A stretch of 64,000 bases of DNA from contig NZ_JAKWJU010000002.1 in the NCBI RefSeq assembly GCF_022524345.1, positions 6,376,001 through 6,440,000 on the forward strand. Reading direction: 5' to 3'. How positions within the stretch are numbered: the first letter of the stretch is position 1; each line of letters opens with the position of its first letter. The translations under genes and the position numbers were made by a program. This stretch comes from Streptomyces marispadix. GTDB lineage: Bacteria > Actinomycetota > Actinomycetes > Streptomycetales > Streptomycetaceae. The notes under the pieces were generated by a model. It did not search any database and was not told where the DNA came from. It worked only from the letters and a program-made list of their open reading frames with translations. Shown one piece after another: positions 44,253 through 54,201 of this stretch.

Positions 44253-45766
44253 TCGGCCAGCCTCACGTCACGGAAGCGGACGGCACCGTCGCTGCGGACC
44301 TTGTATCCCTTCAACTGCGGTGCCCACACCTGCACGATGTCGGGGTTGTAGAGGTAGATGTAGCTCGCGTCGTCGGCGATCTGCCGGGCGGCCTGCGCGT
44401 AACGGACCTTGCGGGCCTTCCTGTCGGACTCCTTCTGGCCCGCTTCCAGCAGCCTGTCGACCTTGGGGCTCGAGTACTTCTGGAAGTTGAAGTTCCCCTT
44501 GGAGTGGTGCTGGGCGTAGTAGAAGTCCTCGGCGTCGAGATTGCCGAGCCAGCCGAGCATCAGCATGTCGTATTCGCCCTTGCCCTGCTTGTCCAGCCAG
44601 GTGGCGAAGTCGACCTCGCGGGGCTTGACGGTGATCCCGATCTTCCCGAGCTGGGACGCGATCACCTGGCCCGCGACGACGGTCTCGGGGTACTCCTTGG
44701 TCACCAGCATGTCGATCTTCAGGTCGCGTACGCCGGCGGACTTGAGCAGCCTGGCCGCACGGCGCGGGTTGTGCGAGTAGGGCGAGTACGCCGTGTACCA
44801 GGGGTTGGTCCTCGGTATGGCCAGCTGGTTGACCGTCGCGTTGCCGTACTGCGTGGCCTGGACTATGGCCTTGCGGTCGATGCCGTAGGCGATGGCCCGT
44901 CTGACCCGCGGATCGTCGAACGGACGGCGGTCCTGGTTGGTCGTCAGGTACCAGTAGTCGTTGCCCACGGCCGTGTCGAGCCTGAGGTCCTGGTTCTGCG
45001 AGACCCTCTCGACCTGCTGCGGCGGGATGTTGTCCGTCCAGTTGATCTCGCCGGCCTCCAGGTCCGCGACGGCCGTCGTGGGCTCGGGGATGAACCGGAA
45101 GGTCAGCGACGGGATCTTCGGAGCGCCGCCCCACCAGTGCGGGTTCGCCTTCAGCCGGACCGACTCGCCCGGGTTGTAGTCGTCGAAGGAGAAGGGCCCG
45201 GTGCCGACCGGGTGCGTCTTGATCTTCCCGCTCTCGACGTTCCTCTTGTTGACGATGGCGAGCCCCTTGTGACCGCCGATCCTGGACAGCAGGTTGTACA
45301 TGGGCTTGTCGAGCTTGAGTACGACGGTCGAATCGTCCGGAGCCGAGATGTCCTTGACGCCGTCGAACCGCCAGGCGTTCCCCAGCTTCTTGTCGATGAT
45401 GCGTCGGTAGGAGTAGACGACGTCGTCGGCGCCGAAGTCGGAGCCGTCGTGCCACGTGACGCCCTCGCGGAGGGTGAACGTCCACGTGAGCCGGTCCTTG
45501 CTGACCTTCCAGCGCTCGGCCAGCGCCGGTCTCATGTCGAGGTTCCGGTCCGGCTCGACCAGGGTGTCGAAGGTGTTCTCCAGCACCTGGAAGGAGAAGT
45601 ACGCCGAGGTGCGGTGCGGGTCGAGCTGGTCGGGCTCACCTGCGATCGCGGCCACCACCCCCGAGCCGTCCTTGCTCAGGCCCGGGTCCACTCCAGTGCC
45701 GGGCGAGCACGCACCGAGCAGGGCCGATACGAGTGCGGCGCCTGCCCATCGGCTCAGCCGTCTCAC
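44249..45766 (-). CDS. Oligopeptide-binding lipoprotein, DppA type
   Basis: A 505-residue SBP family 5 lipoprotein. The start is taken as GTG at 45766 (VRRLSRWAG) since GGGGGAG lies seven bases ahead and the signal peptide then ends in the lipobox LLGAC; an upstream ATG would add 23 residues across the promoter palindrome. Family motif QLDPHRTSAYFS and the long two-lobe body follow. Captures peptides or similar ligands for the permease. Heads the operon and faces the DUF1028 gene. Confidence 0.92.
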   Translation of the reverse strand: MRRLSRWAGAALVSALLGACSPGTGVDPGLSKDGSGVVAAIAGEPDQLDPHRTSAYFSFQVLENTFDTLVEPDRNLDMRPALAERWKVSKDRLTWTFTLREGVTWHDGSDFGADDVVYSYRRIIDKKLGNAWRFDGVKDISAPDDSTVVLKLDKPMYNLLSRIGGHKGLAIVNKRNVESGKIKTHPVGTGPFSFDDYNPGESVRLKANPHWWGGAPKIPSLTFRFIPEPTTAVADLEAGEINWTDNIPPQQVERVSQNQDLRLDTAVGNDYWYLTTNQDRRPFDDPRVRRAIAYGIDRKAIVQATQYGNATVNQLAIPRTNPWYTAYSPYSHNPRRAARLLKSAGVRDLKIDMLVTKEYPETVVAGQVIASQLGKIGITVKPREVDFATWLDKQGKGEYDMLMLGWLGNLDAEDFYYAQHHSKGNFNFQKYSSPKVDRLLEAGQKESDRKARKVRYAQAARQIADDASYIYLYNPDIVQVWAPQLKGYKVRSDGAVRFRDVRLAE

Positions 45767-45810
45767 GTCTTGACTCCCCCGCTTCGGTCGACTGGTCGTC
45801 GGCACCCTGT

Positions 45811-45823
45811 CATCATTATGATG
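45811..45823. promoter_or_regulatory. AT-rich palindrome between dppA-like and DUF1028 genes
   Basis: CATCATTATGATG is a perfect 13-bp palindrome, with a related TCATTAT 8 bp further on (45832). Its AT content is striking in this genome and it lies 45 bp upstream of the binding-protein start. Probable operator of the nearby XRE-cupin regulator. Confidence 0.5.
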
Positions 45824-45953
45824 AAGGTGCGTCATTATTGCGAAGCACGGCGGGCACGTTACGAACCCCGGCGAGCGAGGTCAAGACGCTGCCCATAACA
45901 CGTGACCCGGAGATGACACGGGGGCTGCGGCCCGGCCGTTCAGAGAGGAAGAC

Positions 45954-46604
45954 GTGACCTATTCCCTGGTGGTACGGGACGATGACGGAAGCTTCGGCGT
46001 CGTCACCGCGTCGAAGTCCCTCGCCGTAGGAGCCTCCGTACCCGCCCTGGCCGCGGACGCCGGCGCCCTCGTGACGCAGGCCCACACGAACACGACGTTC
46101 GCCGAGCGTGGGATCACGCATCTGCGTGCCGGGTTCGACGCGGCTCAGACGGTCGAGCGCCTGATCTCCTCCGACCCGGGACGTTCACTGCGGCAGCTCG
46201 CGGTGCTCGGTCCGGCGGGCGACGCCGCCGCGTGGACCGGCCCCGACTGCACGAGCACCGCCGGACATCTTCTCGGTCCCGGATGCGTGGCCGCCGGCAA
46301 CTGCCTCGCCGGAACGCCGGTTCTCAGCGCCCTGCGGGACACCTTCCTGGCCTCGGTCGGCGCGCTGCCCCACCGCCTGATCGCGGCACTCGCCGGCGGC
46401 GAGGAAGCCGGTGGGGACCGCCGCGGCAGGCAGAGCGCCGCACTGCGCGTTGTCGGCCCGGCCGACGACGGCAGCCTCCGCAGCCCGGCCCGCGTGGACC
46501 TGCGAGTGGACGATCACGAGGACCCGGTCGGCGAGTTGCGCCGCCTCCTCGCGCTGCACGATGTCTTCACAGGCGCGGCGGACCCGTCCGGAGGTGGCCG
46601 CTGA
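45954..46604 (+). CDS. DUF1028 family protein
   Basis: A 216-residue DUF1028 protein (SLVVRDDDGSFGVVTASK, VGASVPALAADAGALVTQA), which has an Ntn-hydrolase-like fold and often sits beside peptide or amino-acid importers; catalytic function is not established. GTG start after GAGAGGAAG. Divergent from the oligopeptide importer and convergent with the XRE-cupin gene, so the three likely form one functional set for a peptide-like substrate. Confidence 0.85.
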   Translation: MTYSLVVRDDDGSFGVVTASKSLAVGASVPALAADAGALVTQAHTNTTFAERGITHLRAGFDAAQTVERLISSDPGRSLRQLAVLGPAGDAAAWTGPDCTSTAGHLLGPGCVAAGNCLAGTPVLSALRDTFLASVGALPHRLIAALAGGEEAGGDRRGRQSAALRVVGPADDGSLRSPARVDLRVDDHEDPVGELRRLLALHDVFTGAADPSGGGR

Positions 46605-46691
46605 AGGCGGTGCCGCCCCCCGGGTGGTCCACCGCGAGATCCCGAACTCGGGCTGCCGTACGGCCTGTTCGGTGCGGCGCTGGTGAACGAC

Positions 46692-46709
46692 CCGCCCGTG
46701 ACGGGGCGG
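46692..46709. terminator. Short GC hairpin between convergent genes
   Basis: CCGCCC pairs with GGGCGG around a 6-nt loop, immediately beyond the stop of the XRE-cupin gene and 88 bp beyond the DUF1028 stop. Confidence 0.4.
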
Positions 46710-47357
46710 TCAGAAGGCGAGGGGAGTGACCGCTCCGAGCACCACAGTGGTCTCCGTTCCGGGGTTGGCCCACCAGTGGGCGGCTGTGCAGTCGTACGTG
46801 ATCGTGTCGCCCTGCGACAGGTCGACGACCTCCTGGCCGATGCTCACCCTGAGCCGCCCCGACAGCACGACGACGCACTCCTGACCCAGGTGGCGATAGG
46901 AATGTCCCTCATTGCTGAACCCCGGAGGCACCTCGCTCCGGATCACTTGCAGACGCCCGCCCGACGGGGTCAGCAGCTCGCGCAGCACCTGCGAGTCGCG
47001 GGTGTCGTCGCTCGGCGCCGGCAGCCGGGGCCCGTGACCGGCGCGGACGACATGGTGCTCGCGCTCGGCCGCTCCCTGGAGCAACTGCACCAGCGGGATG
47101 CTGAGTGCGGTGGCCAGGCGCTGCATCGTCTGGAGGGAGGGATTGCCCTGACCGCGTTCGAGCTGGCTCAGCGCGCCCGTGCTCACGCCCGCGCGGGACG
47201 CGAGCGCTTCGACGGTCATGCCCATGAGGCGCCGCGTCGACCGGACGGTCTTCCCGATGGTGGCGAGTTCGCCGTCACGGTCTCCGGCGGGAACGTCCCG
47301 GGATTCCGCGAACTCCCCTGCTGAACCGTCGGGTTCCCCGGCGGGTTTCCTCGGCAT
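46710..47357 (-). CDS. XRE-family regulator with C-terminal cupin
   Basis: A 215-residue regulator: disordered acidic N-terminus, XRE HTH at about residues 38-92 (MTVEALASRAGVSTGALSQLERG), then a cupin domain (EVPPGFSNEGHSYRHLGQE, DTITYDC) that probably senses a small molecule. Regulators of this architecture often control adjacent transport or catabolic genes; here the oligopeptide importer and DUF1028 gene. Confidence 0.9.
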   Translation of the reverse strand: MPRKPAGEPDGSAGEFAESRDVPAGDRDGELATIGKTVRSTRRLMGMTVEALASRAGVSTGALSQLERGQGNPSLQTMQRLATALSIPLVQLLQGAAEREHHVVRAGHGPRLPAPSDDTRDSQVLRELLTPSGGRLQVIRSEVPPGFSNEGHSYRHLGQECVVVLSGRLRVSIGQEVVDLSQGDTITYDCTAAHWWANPGTETTVVLGAVTPLAF

Positions 47358-47793
47358 CCCTCACCCTTCGGTACACCGCTGCGGTCGGACGCCCTCATGA
47401 GCGCCCCAGAATTCTATGCGTCCACGGCAGCGCACCCGGAGTACCGGCCGCCCACGTCCGACGTCCTTCCCTTTCATGCGCGGCCTGGCTTCGCATCCGA
47501 CTCCAGCAGGTCTTGAAGTACGTACGCCCGCAACCGAGTTGAAACGCCGCCAGCTGAGACGACGTCCGAATCCCGCGCAACAAGCACAAGAACCTCGCGT
47601 ATCCCTTTCGCGTGCGGACCCAGACAGAGCCGCAAGGCTGGTGGTTCCAGGGACCATCAAGGGCGAGAGCGCCCGATCGTCGCGTTGCACCCCGATCGAG
47701 TCCGCGCTGTCGAAGGGCCGCATACTCGGTGTTCGTCGCGGTGCCGTGAAGCGGTGACCGGTGCCCAGGGCGGATACGGAGGCGTAGGGAGAA
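47358..47793. other. Gene-free stretch
   Basis: About 435 bp between divergent XRE-cupin and APC permease genes. Open frames in it have no ribosome binding site or recognisable motif. No palindrome of note. Confidence 0.4.
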
Positions 47794-49776
47794 ATGGCAG
47801 ACACGAACGGCCCGGCCGTGCCGGAAGCGGTGGACAGCCCCGCTCTTCGGCCCCAGCCGACCGGAGGCCTGGCCGGCTGGCTGCTGCGCCACCGGGTGCA
47901 GCCGGTCGGGCCGGCGACCGGTGAGGGGCATACGGAATCCCACGCCTGGTGGAAGGTGATGTGTCTGACCGGGGTGGACTACTTCTCCAGCCTGGCGTAT
48001 GTACCGGCGATCGCGGCACTCGCGGCCGGGGCGGTCTCCCCGCTGGCGACGTTGCTGATCGTGATCTTGACCCTGGCGGGGATGCTGCCGATGTATCGGC
48101 GCGTATCCCGCGAAAGTCCCCACGGAGCCGGGTCGGTGGCGATGCTGGAGGATCTGCTGCCGTTCTGGTGGGGCAAGCTGTTCGTGCTGGCCCTGCTCGG
48201 CTTCGTGGCCACGTCGTGGATCATCACGATCACCCTGTCCGCGGCGGACGCCTCGGTGCACATGACGGAAAACCCCTACTTGCCCCATGCCCTGCACGGT
48301 CATGAGGTCGCCATCACCGTGGCGTTGCTGCTGGTACTCGGCGGGGTGTTCCTGCTCGGCTTCAGTGAAGCGGTGAGTGTGGCCATCCCGCTGGTCGCGA
48401 TCTTCCTGGTGCTCAACGCGGTGACGGTCGCGGTCGGACTGGTGGAGGTGTTCACCACGCCGGGAGCCTGGTCCGCGTGGACGGACGCCCTGATCGAGGG
48501 CGGGGGCGGACTCGGTGATCTGGCCGGGCCGGCGCTCCTGGCGTTTCCGCTGCTGGTGCTCGGCCTGTCCGGCTTCGAGACCGGGGTGAGCATGATGCCG
48601 CTCGTGTCCGCCGACGGTTCCGATGACGAGCAGCGGCTGCACTCGCGTATCCGCAACACCCGCAGGCTGCTGACCACTGCCGCGCTCATCATGAGCGTCT
48701 ACCTGCTGTGCGCGAGCTTCGTGACCACCGTCCTCATTCCCCACAAGGAATTCGAGCCTGGCGGTGCGGCCAACGGCCGTGCCCTGGCGTGGCTGGCACA
48801 CGAGCACGTCGGGGAGGCGTTCGGCACCGTCTACGACATCAGCACCATCTTGATCCTCTGGTTCGCGGGCGCGTCGGCGATGGCGGGGCTGGTGAACATC
48901 GTCCCGCGCTATCTGCCCGACTACGGCATGGCCCCTGAATGGGGCCGCGCGGTGCGGCCCGTCGTGATCGTCTACACCGCCCTCTGCGTCTTCATCACGA
49001 TCGGGTTCGACGCCGATGTCGATGCCCAGGCCGGCGCCTACGCCACCGGCATCCTGGCCATGATGGTCTCCGGTGCGTTCGCCGTCACCGTTTCGGTCTT
49101 CCGCAGTCGCCGGCGCGCGGCCGCCACCGGCTTCGGGCTACTCACCGTGGTGCTTCTCTACGCGCTGCTCGCGAACATCGTCGACAAGCCCGACGGCATC
49201 GCCATCTCCGGCCTGTTCATCCTTGGCATCGTCACCGTGTCGCTGATCTCCCGGGTCTCTCGCACCACCGAACTGCGGGCCGACCGCATCGTCTTCGACC
49301 CGGCCGCCCGTCGGTTCATCACCGACACCCTCGCCCACGACAACGCCATCAACATCATCGCCAACCAGCGTCAGGCCGGAGACCAGGCTGAGTACTCCGC
49401 CAAGGAACGCGAGCAGCGCCTCGACAATCCGGTCCCCGGCCCGGCCGACGTGCTGTTCCTGGAGATCGACGTCGTCGACCCGTCCGACTTCAGCGAATCC
49501 CTCACCGTGTACGGCGTCGACGTCGAGGGTTACCGGATCCTGCGAGCCGAGGCCCCGGCGGCCCCGAACGCCATCGCCGCGATCCTGCTCGCCCTGCGCG
49601 ACGCCACGGGTGTTCAGCCGCACTGCTACTTCTCGTGGGCCGAAGGCAGCCCTCTCCGGCACATGTTCCGCTACTTCCTGCTGGGCCGCGGTGACACGGC
49701 TCCGGTCACACGCGAGATCATCCGCAGCAACGAGCCCGACCCGGAACGTCGCCCCGGCATTCACGTCGGCGGCTGA
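47794..49776 (+). CDS. APC-superfamily permease with C-terminal soluble domain
   Basis: A 660-residue membrane protein. About twelve hydrophobic segments span residues 60-490, starting with [20 protein letters not shown] (first half [10 protein letters not shown]), followed by a roughly 160-residue cytoplasmic domain ([36 protein letters not shown]). Such APC permeases carry amino acids or amines by proton coupling; the substrate is not predictable. ATG after GGGAGAA. Followed by a hairpin. Confidence 0.85.
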   Translation: MADTNGPAVPEAVDSPALRPQPTGGLAGWLLRHRVQPVGPATGEGHTESHAWWKVMCLTGVDYFSSLAYVPAIAALAAGAVSPLATLLIVILTLAGMLPMYRRVSRESPHGAGSVAMLEDLLPFWWGKLFVLALLGFVATSWIITITLSAADASVHMTENPYLPHALHGHEVAITVALLLVLGGVFLLGFSEAVSVAIPLVAIFLVLNAVTVAVGLVEVFTTPGAWSAWTDALIEGGGGLGDLAGPALLAFPLLVLGLSGFETGVSMMPLVSADGSDDEQRLHSRIRNTRRLLTTAALIMSVYLLCASFVTTVLIPHKEFEPGGAANGRALAWLAHEHVGEAFGTVYDISTILILWFAGASAMAGLVNIVPRYLPDYGMAPEWGRAVRPVVIVYTALCVFITIGFDADVDAQAGAYATGILAMMVSGAFAVTVSVFRSRRRAAATGFGLLTVVLLYALLANIVDKPDGIAISGLFILGIVTVSLISRVSRTTELRADRIVFDPAARRFITDTLAHDNAINIIANQRQAGDQAEYSAKEREQRLDNPVPGPADVLFLEIDVVDPSDFSESLTVYGVDVEGYRILRAEAPAAPNAIAAILLALRDATGVQPHCYFSWAEGSPLRHMFRYFLLGRGDTAPVTREIIRSNEPDPERRPGIHVGG

Positions 49777-49781
49777 CCTCG

Positions 49782-49799
49782 CGGCCCCGCCGGGGGCCG
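49782..49799. terminator. Hairpin after the APC permease gene
   Basis: CGGCCCC and GGGGCCG pair over a 4-nt loop, six bases after the stop. Probable terminator. Confidence 0.55.
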
Positions 49800-49988
49800 T
49801 GCCTTGACCGGGCGAGCCCACCGACAGGCCGGATGCCGATGGACCGGTGCATGCAGTCGGTGTTTCTCGATCAACTGAAGAACCGCGTCCCTTGTAGCAC
49901 CGGCGAGCGGTCGCGGCGCCGGGGGAGGGGCAGTTGACGCGGGCACCACCGGGCGCAGCCCGTGGACCCAGACGCGTACCGTGGCTGT

Positions 49989-52190
49989 ATGTGTGTGAAT
50001 TCCACGGCCCATTCTGCTACTTCAGGAACGGACACGCATTGCCCGTACTGCGCTTTGCAATGCGGCATGGCGTTAATACCCTTGCCGGACAGTAACGGGA
50101 CCCACACTGCTACGCGAGCCGGTGTGGAGGTCGCGGAGCGCCCCTCGTTCCCTGTGAACCGGGGCGCGCTGTGCGGAAAGGGCCGTACGGCGCCTGCGGT
50201 TCTCGCCCCGCAGGCGCGCCTCACCCAGCCGCTCGTGCGGCGCCGCTCATCCGGCGAGTTGGAACCCGCCTCGTGGGAGGAGGCGCTCGACCTGGTCGCC
50301 ACAGCCCTCGACCGGACACGCATCACGCACGGTCCAGATGCTGTGAGCGTCTTCGGCGGGGGCGGGCTGACGAACGAAAAGGCCTACGCCTTAGGCAAGT
50401 TCGCCCGGCTGGTGCTCGGCACCTCCCAGATCGACTACAACGGCCGCTTCTGCATGTCCTCGGCCGCCGCAGCCGGGACCAGGGCCTTCGGCGTCGACAG
50501 GGGGCTGCCGTTCCCGCTGTCGGACGTGGCACGTACGGGCTGTCTCATCCTCGTCGGCTCGAACCTGGCGGAGACGATGCCGCCCGCGATGCGGTATCTG
50601 AAGGAGCTGCGCGATGGCGGAGGCACCCTGATCGTCGTCGATCCACGGCGCACTCGGACCGCGAAGCAGGCCACCCTCCACCTCGCCCCGCGGCCCGGCA
50701 CCGACCTGGCACTGGCGCTGGGCCTCCTCCACCTCGTCATCGCCGAGGGCAGGCTGGACCAGGACTTCATCGACTCGCGGACCACCGGCTGGACGGAGGC
50801 CCACAGCGCCGCCATGACGTACCGGCCGGAATCGGTGGAGCGCATCACCGGAGTCTCCGAGCCCGAACTGCGCGAGGCCGTACGGCTCTTCTGCGAACCG
50901 GAGCACTCCATGGTGCTCACGGCACGCGGTCCGGAGCAGCAGTCGAACGGCACCGACGCGGTCAGCGCCTGGATCAACCTGTGCCTGGCGACGGGGCGTG
51001 CCGGACGGCCGCTGTCCGGCTACGGCTGCCTGACGGGCCAGGGCAACGGGCAGGGCGGACGTGAACACGGCCAGAAGGCAGACCAGTTGCCCGGATACCG
51101 AAAACTGGACGATCCCCGTGCGCGAGCTCACGTGGCACGGGTGTGGGGCGTGGACGCGGAGGTTCTGCCGGGCCCGGGGCGCAGCGCGTACGAACTGTTG
51201 GACGCGCTCGGCGGCGACATCCGCGCGCTGCTGCTGATGGGCTCGAACCCGGTCGTCTCCGGCCCGCGCGCCGCGCATGTCGAACAGCGGCTGCGCGCAC
51301 TCGACTTCCTCGCCGTGTGCGATGTGGTTCTCTCCGAATCGGCGCAGCATGCGGACGTGGTGCTCCCCGTAGCGCAGTGGGCCGAGGAGACCGGCACGAC
51401 GACCAATCTGGAAGGCCGTGTGCTGCTGCGCCGCAAGGCGGCCGATCCGCCGGCAGGTGTACGTACGGATCTCGACGTGCTCAACGGGCTCGCGGCACGG
51501 CTGGGCTGGGAGCGGAGTTTCCCCACCGACGCGGAAGAGGTCTTCGACGAGCTGGGCCGCGCCTCGGCGGGCGGCCCCGCCGACTACTCGGGCATCACCT
51601 ACGCGCGCATCGCGGCGGAAGACGGTGTGTTCTGGCCCTGCCCGGAAGGGGGTGCGGAGCTGGCGGAGACGGCGGGGGGCGCGGAGACCGGGGCGCACGC
51701 GGCCGGAACTCCCCGGCTCTTCCTCGACCGCTTCGCCACGCCGGACGGCAGGGCACGCTTCGTCGCGGTGACGCACCGTCCCAACGCCGAGGAGCCGGAT
51801 GCCGATTACCCGTTGCGGCTGACGACCGGCCGTGTGCAGGCCCAGTACCAGTCGGGCGCACAGACACGCCGCGTCGACGCCCTCAACAGGGCCGCCCCCG
51901 GCCCCTTCGTCGAGCTGCACCCCCGCTTGGCCCTGCGGCTGGGCGCCGAAAGCGGCGACAGGCTCGCGATCGTCTCAAGGCGGGGACGTGCGGTGGCACC
52001 GGCACGCATCACGCGAGGCATCCGTCCGGACACCGTCTTCATGCCGTTCCACTGGTACGGCGAGGGCCGCGCGAACACGCTCACCAACCCCGCGCTCGAC
52101 CCGACGTCACGGATGCCGGAGTTCAAGACATGCGCGGTACGCATCGAACTGGCCGCGCCCGTATCGCAGGAACGCGACCGCAAGCGCTGA
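49989..52190 (+). CDS. Molybdopterin oxidoreductase, assimilatory nitrate reductase-like
   Basis: A 733-residue Mo-bisMGD enzyme. [4Fe-4S] ligands CPYCALQC near residue 18 and the fourth in RGALCGKG; GGGGLTNEKAYALGKFAR, NGRFCMSSA (Cys candidate for Mo), GQGNGQGGREHGQKADQLPGYR and the C-terminal molydopterin_binding domain (LTTGRVQAQYQSGAQTRR) fit assimilatory nitrate reductases of the NasA/NarB group. Two TTA leucine codons (50073, 50391) imply dependence on the bldA tRNA if this is a Streptomyces. Start uncertain: ATG 49989 or GTG 49962, neither with a good RBS. Confidence 0.85.
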   Translation: MCVNSTAHSATSGTDTHCPYCALQCGMALIPLPDSNGTHTATRAGVEVAERPSFPVNRGALCGKGRTAPAVLAPQARLTQPLVRRRSSGELEPASWEEALDLVATALDRTRITHGPDAVSVFGGGGLTNEKAYALGKFARLVLGTSQIDYNGRFCMSSAAAAGTRAFGVDRGLPFPLSDVARTGCLILVGSNLAETMPPAMRYLKELRDGGGTLIVVDPRRTRTAKQATLHLAPRPGTDLALALGLLHLVIAEGRLDQDFIDSRTTGWTEAHSAAMTYRPESVERITGVSEPELREAVRLFCEPEHSMVLTARGPEQQSNGTDAVSAWINLCLATGRAGRPLSGYGCLTGQGNGQGGREHGQKADQLPGYRKLDDPRARAHVARVWGVDAEVLPGPGRSAYELLDALGGDIRALLLMGSNPVVSGPRAAHVEQRLRALDFLAVCDVVLSESAQHADVVLPVAQWAEETGTTTNLEGRVLLRRKAADPPAGVRTDLDVLNGLAARLGWERSFPTDAEEVFDELGRASAGGPADYSGITYARIAAEDGVFWPCPEGGAELAETAGGAETGAHAAGTPRLFLDRFATPDGRARFVAVTHRPNAEEPDADYPLRLTTGRVQAQYQSGAQTRRVDALNRAAPGPFVELHPRLALRLGAESGDRLAIVSRRGRAVAPARITRGIRPDTVFMPFHWYGEGRANTLTNPALDPTSRMPEFKTCAVRIELAAPVSQERDRKR

Positions 52191-52403
52191 GTAATGCGAC
52201 CGGCCTGGGCGATGACTCGTCGGAACAGTCACGCGGAGGCAGTGCTCACGGAGTGCACATGGAATTCCTACCGGCCCACCGGCAGTGCGCGTGGGCGGAT
52301 GTGTCTCTCGAACTCGTCGCCTGAATACTCCCGTTCCCGTCGTGAGCACGGCAACCACGCTTGCTTGAGCAACATGGTGTAAGGCGAAATCAGCCCGGCA
52401 GGG

Positions 52404-53282
52404 TCAGAAGCTTTTCGCGGTGTCTGCGACTTCCTTGAGGATTTTCCGCTCAGAGCCGGTGGGGAGCATCACCACGACGCGATCGACGCCGGCCGCCTCG
52501 TAGTCGTCGAGTCGATCGAGGTGGGCGAGGAACACATTGATCTCCATGCGCCCACGGCCGAGTGCGGCGGCGCGCTCCTGCAACTCGGAGACCCGCGCCC
52601 CGAAGTAGCCCATGTCGTCATGGTGGCCGGGCATCCATCCGTCGCCGAAGGCCAGCACCCGGTCCAGCACAGTGGGGCCGTCCCCTCCGACGAACACCTT
52701 CGGCCTCGGCTTCTGAAGCGGTTTCGGCCAGGAGTGGATGGGGTCGAACCGCACGAACTCGCCGTGGTACTCCGCCTCGTCGTTCGTCCAGATCTGCTGC
52801 ATCGCCGCCATCCGCTCCGCTATCAGCCTCATCCGGGTACGGGGATCGGTGCCGTGGTTGCGTATCTCCTCGCGGTTCCACCCCGAGCCGGCACCGACCC
52901 CGAGCAGCAGCCGCCCCTGTGACAACTGGTCGAGTGTGGCGATCTCCTTTGCCAGCAGGATGGGATCGCGTTGCACGACAAGGCAGATCCCGGTGCCGAG
53001 TCGCAGGGTCGAGGTGACCGCGGCCATCGAGGCCAGAGTCAGGAGCTGGTCGCGGTTGCGGTAGTAGTCGCGGGGCATGTCGTTCGTCGATTGCACGAAC
53101 TCTTCGCGCTGCCCCAGTTTGACGTTCTCGTCCCCGGTGGCGTAGGTGACCCGGCGGGCCACCGGCACGTGGCTGTGGTCGGGCAGGAAGACCGACTCGA
53201 TGCCGAGCCCCTCGGCCTCGCGGGCGATCTCCAGTGGGTCGAGACCCTCATCCGAGTTCATGGAGAACACACCGAACTTCAT
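52404..53282 (-). CDS. LLM-class (F420-dependent type) oxidoreductase
   Basis: A 292-residue luciferase-like (beta/alpha)8 protein: KFGVFSMNSDEG start, LRLGTGICLV, GVGAGSGWNREE and PKVFVGGDG, all typical of F420-dependent LLM oxidoreductases. ATG at 53282 follows a GAGGTAG. Substrate unknown. Separated from the upstream AhpD-like gene by a strong hairpin, so probably transcribed on its own. Confidence 0.88.
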   Translation of the reverse strand: MKFGVFSMNSDEGLDPLEIAREAEGLGIESVFLPDHSHVPVARRVTYATGDENVKLGQREEFVQSTNDMPRDYYRNRDQLLTLASMAAVTSTLRLGTGICLVVQRDPILLAKEIATLDQLSQGRLLLGVGAGSGWNREEIRNHGTDPRTRMRLIAERMAAMQQIWTNDEAEYHGEFVRFDPIHSWPKPLQKPRPKVFVGGDGPTVLDRVLAFGDGWMPGHHDDMGYFGARVSELQERAAALGRGRMEINVFLAHLDRLDDYEAAGVDRVVVMLPTGSERKILKEVADTAKSF

Positions 53283-53316
53283 TGTCCCTACCTCTCGTTG
53301 CGGACGTCGAGTCCGG

Positions 53317-53390
53317 CCCCGGGCCCGGGGTGGTTGCCCGGACCGGATGCTCACCGCTCAGGACACGGATCAACCACCCCGGGCCCGGGG
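53317..53390. terminator. Perfect 20-bp inverted repeat
   Basis: CCCCGGGCCCGGGGTGGTTG at 53317-53336 has its exact reverse complement at 53371-53390; each arm also holds the self-palindrome CCCCGGGCCCGGGG. Lies between two minus-strand genes and most simply terminates the upstream one. Confidence 0.6.
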
Positions 53391-53435
53391 GCGGTTGCTG
53401 TGCGACGGCCTCCCCGGGCCCGGCCAGGCCCTCGG

Positions 53436-53924
53436 CTATGTGGTGGGGTCGAGCTGGCCGACCTGGTAGTCGCCGGCCGGCTGCTGTGAGATGACGTTGA
53501 TTCGGTTGACGGCGTTCATGAAGGCGATCAGGGACACCAGGGCTGCGAGTTGCTCCTCGTCGTAGTGCTTGGCTGCGTTTGCCCAGACCTCATCGGTGAC
53601 ACCACCGGCCGCGTCGGCGATGCGCGTTCCCTCTTCGGCAAGCTCCAGGGCGGCCCGTTCTGCGTCGGTGAACACCATGGCCTCCCGCCAGGCCCCGACC
53701 AGGTGGAGGCGCAACTCGGACTCTCCCGCGTGCGCGGCCTCCTTGGTGTGCATGTCGATACAGGTGCCGCAGCCGTTGATCTGACTGGTACGGAGGGACA
53801 CCAGCTCCCGCGTCGTGACCGGCAGCGGCGAGTCCGCGAAGAACACCTTGCTTGCCGCGAAGACGTACTTCAGGAACTTGGCCGAGAACGGGTTCTCGAA
53901 GAGGTTGTAACGAGCAGCAGTCAT
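53436..53924 (-). CDS. AhpD/carboxymuconolactone decarboxylase-family protein
   Basis: A 162-residue CMD-family protein with the redox motif CGTCIDMHTKEA (CxxC plus His), as in AhpD-like peroxidases. ATG at 53924 with AAAGGAG six bases ahead. Proteins of this group are the usual target genes of ECF41 sigma factors; one is encoded 9 kb away at 62584-63516. Confidence 0.88.
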   Translation of the reverse strand: MTAARYNLFENPFSAKFLKYVFAASKVFFADSPLPVTTRELVSLRTSQINGCGTCIDMHTKEAAHAGESELRLHLVGAWREAMVFTDAERAALELAEEGTRIADAAGGVTDEVWANAAKHYDEEQLAALVSLIAFMNAVNRINVISQQPAGDYQVGQLDPTT

Positions 53925-54201
53925 GGATGAACTCCTTTGTTCTGTCGTTGTCGGCGATTACGTCCCGATGACCGGTGCGACTGCGACGCGTCAGGAAAAC
54001 GCGGGCTCCTCACACCTGCCGCGTGAGCGATCAGCCACGGAACGAATGACTTCCGCTTCCGCCCCTTTGTGCTTGGTGCAGATCCGCAGCCGGTTTTCGG
54101 TCGTTCGGCTTGAGCAGAGGGGCGGTTGACCAATTGGCCGTGCCGTGCCGGACTCGGCAAGTGCGGTCGTCACTCCTGATGACTCGCCGGCCGGCCGGTC
54201 A

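Noticed and set aside
47929..47940. CATACGGAATCC resembling half of the island operator
   Set aside because: Half site only, within the APC permease coding sequence, 9 kb outside the island.
47395..48807. 470-codon minus-strand frame opposite the APC permease
   Set aside because: Shadow of the permease gene; repetitive His/Gln/Arg composition without domains.
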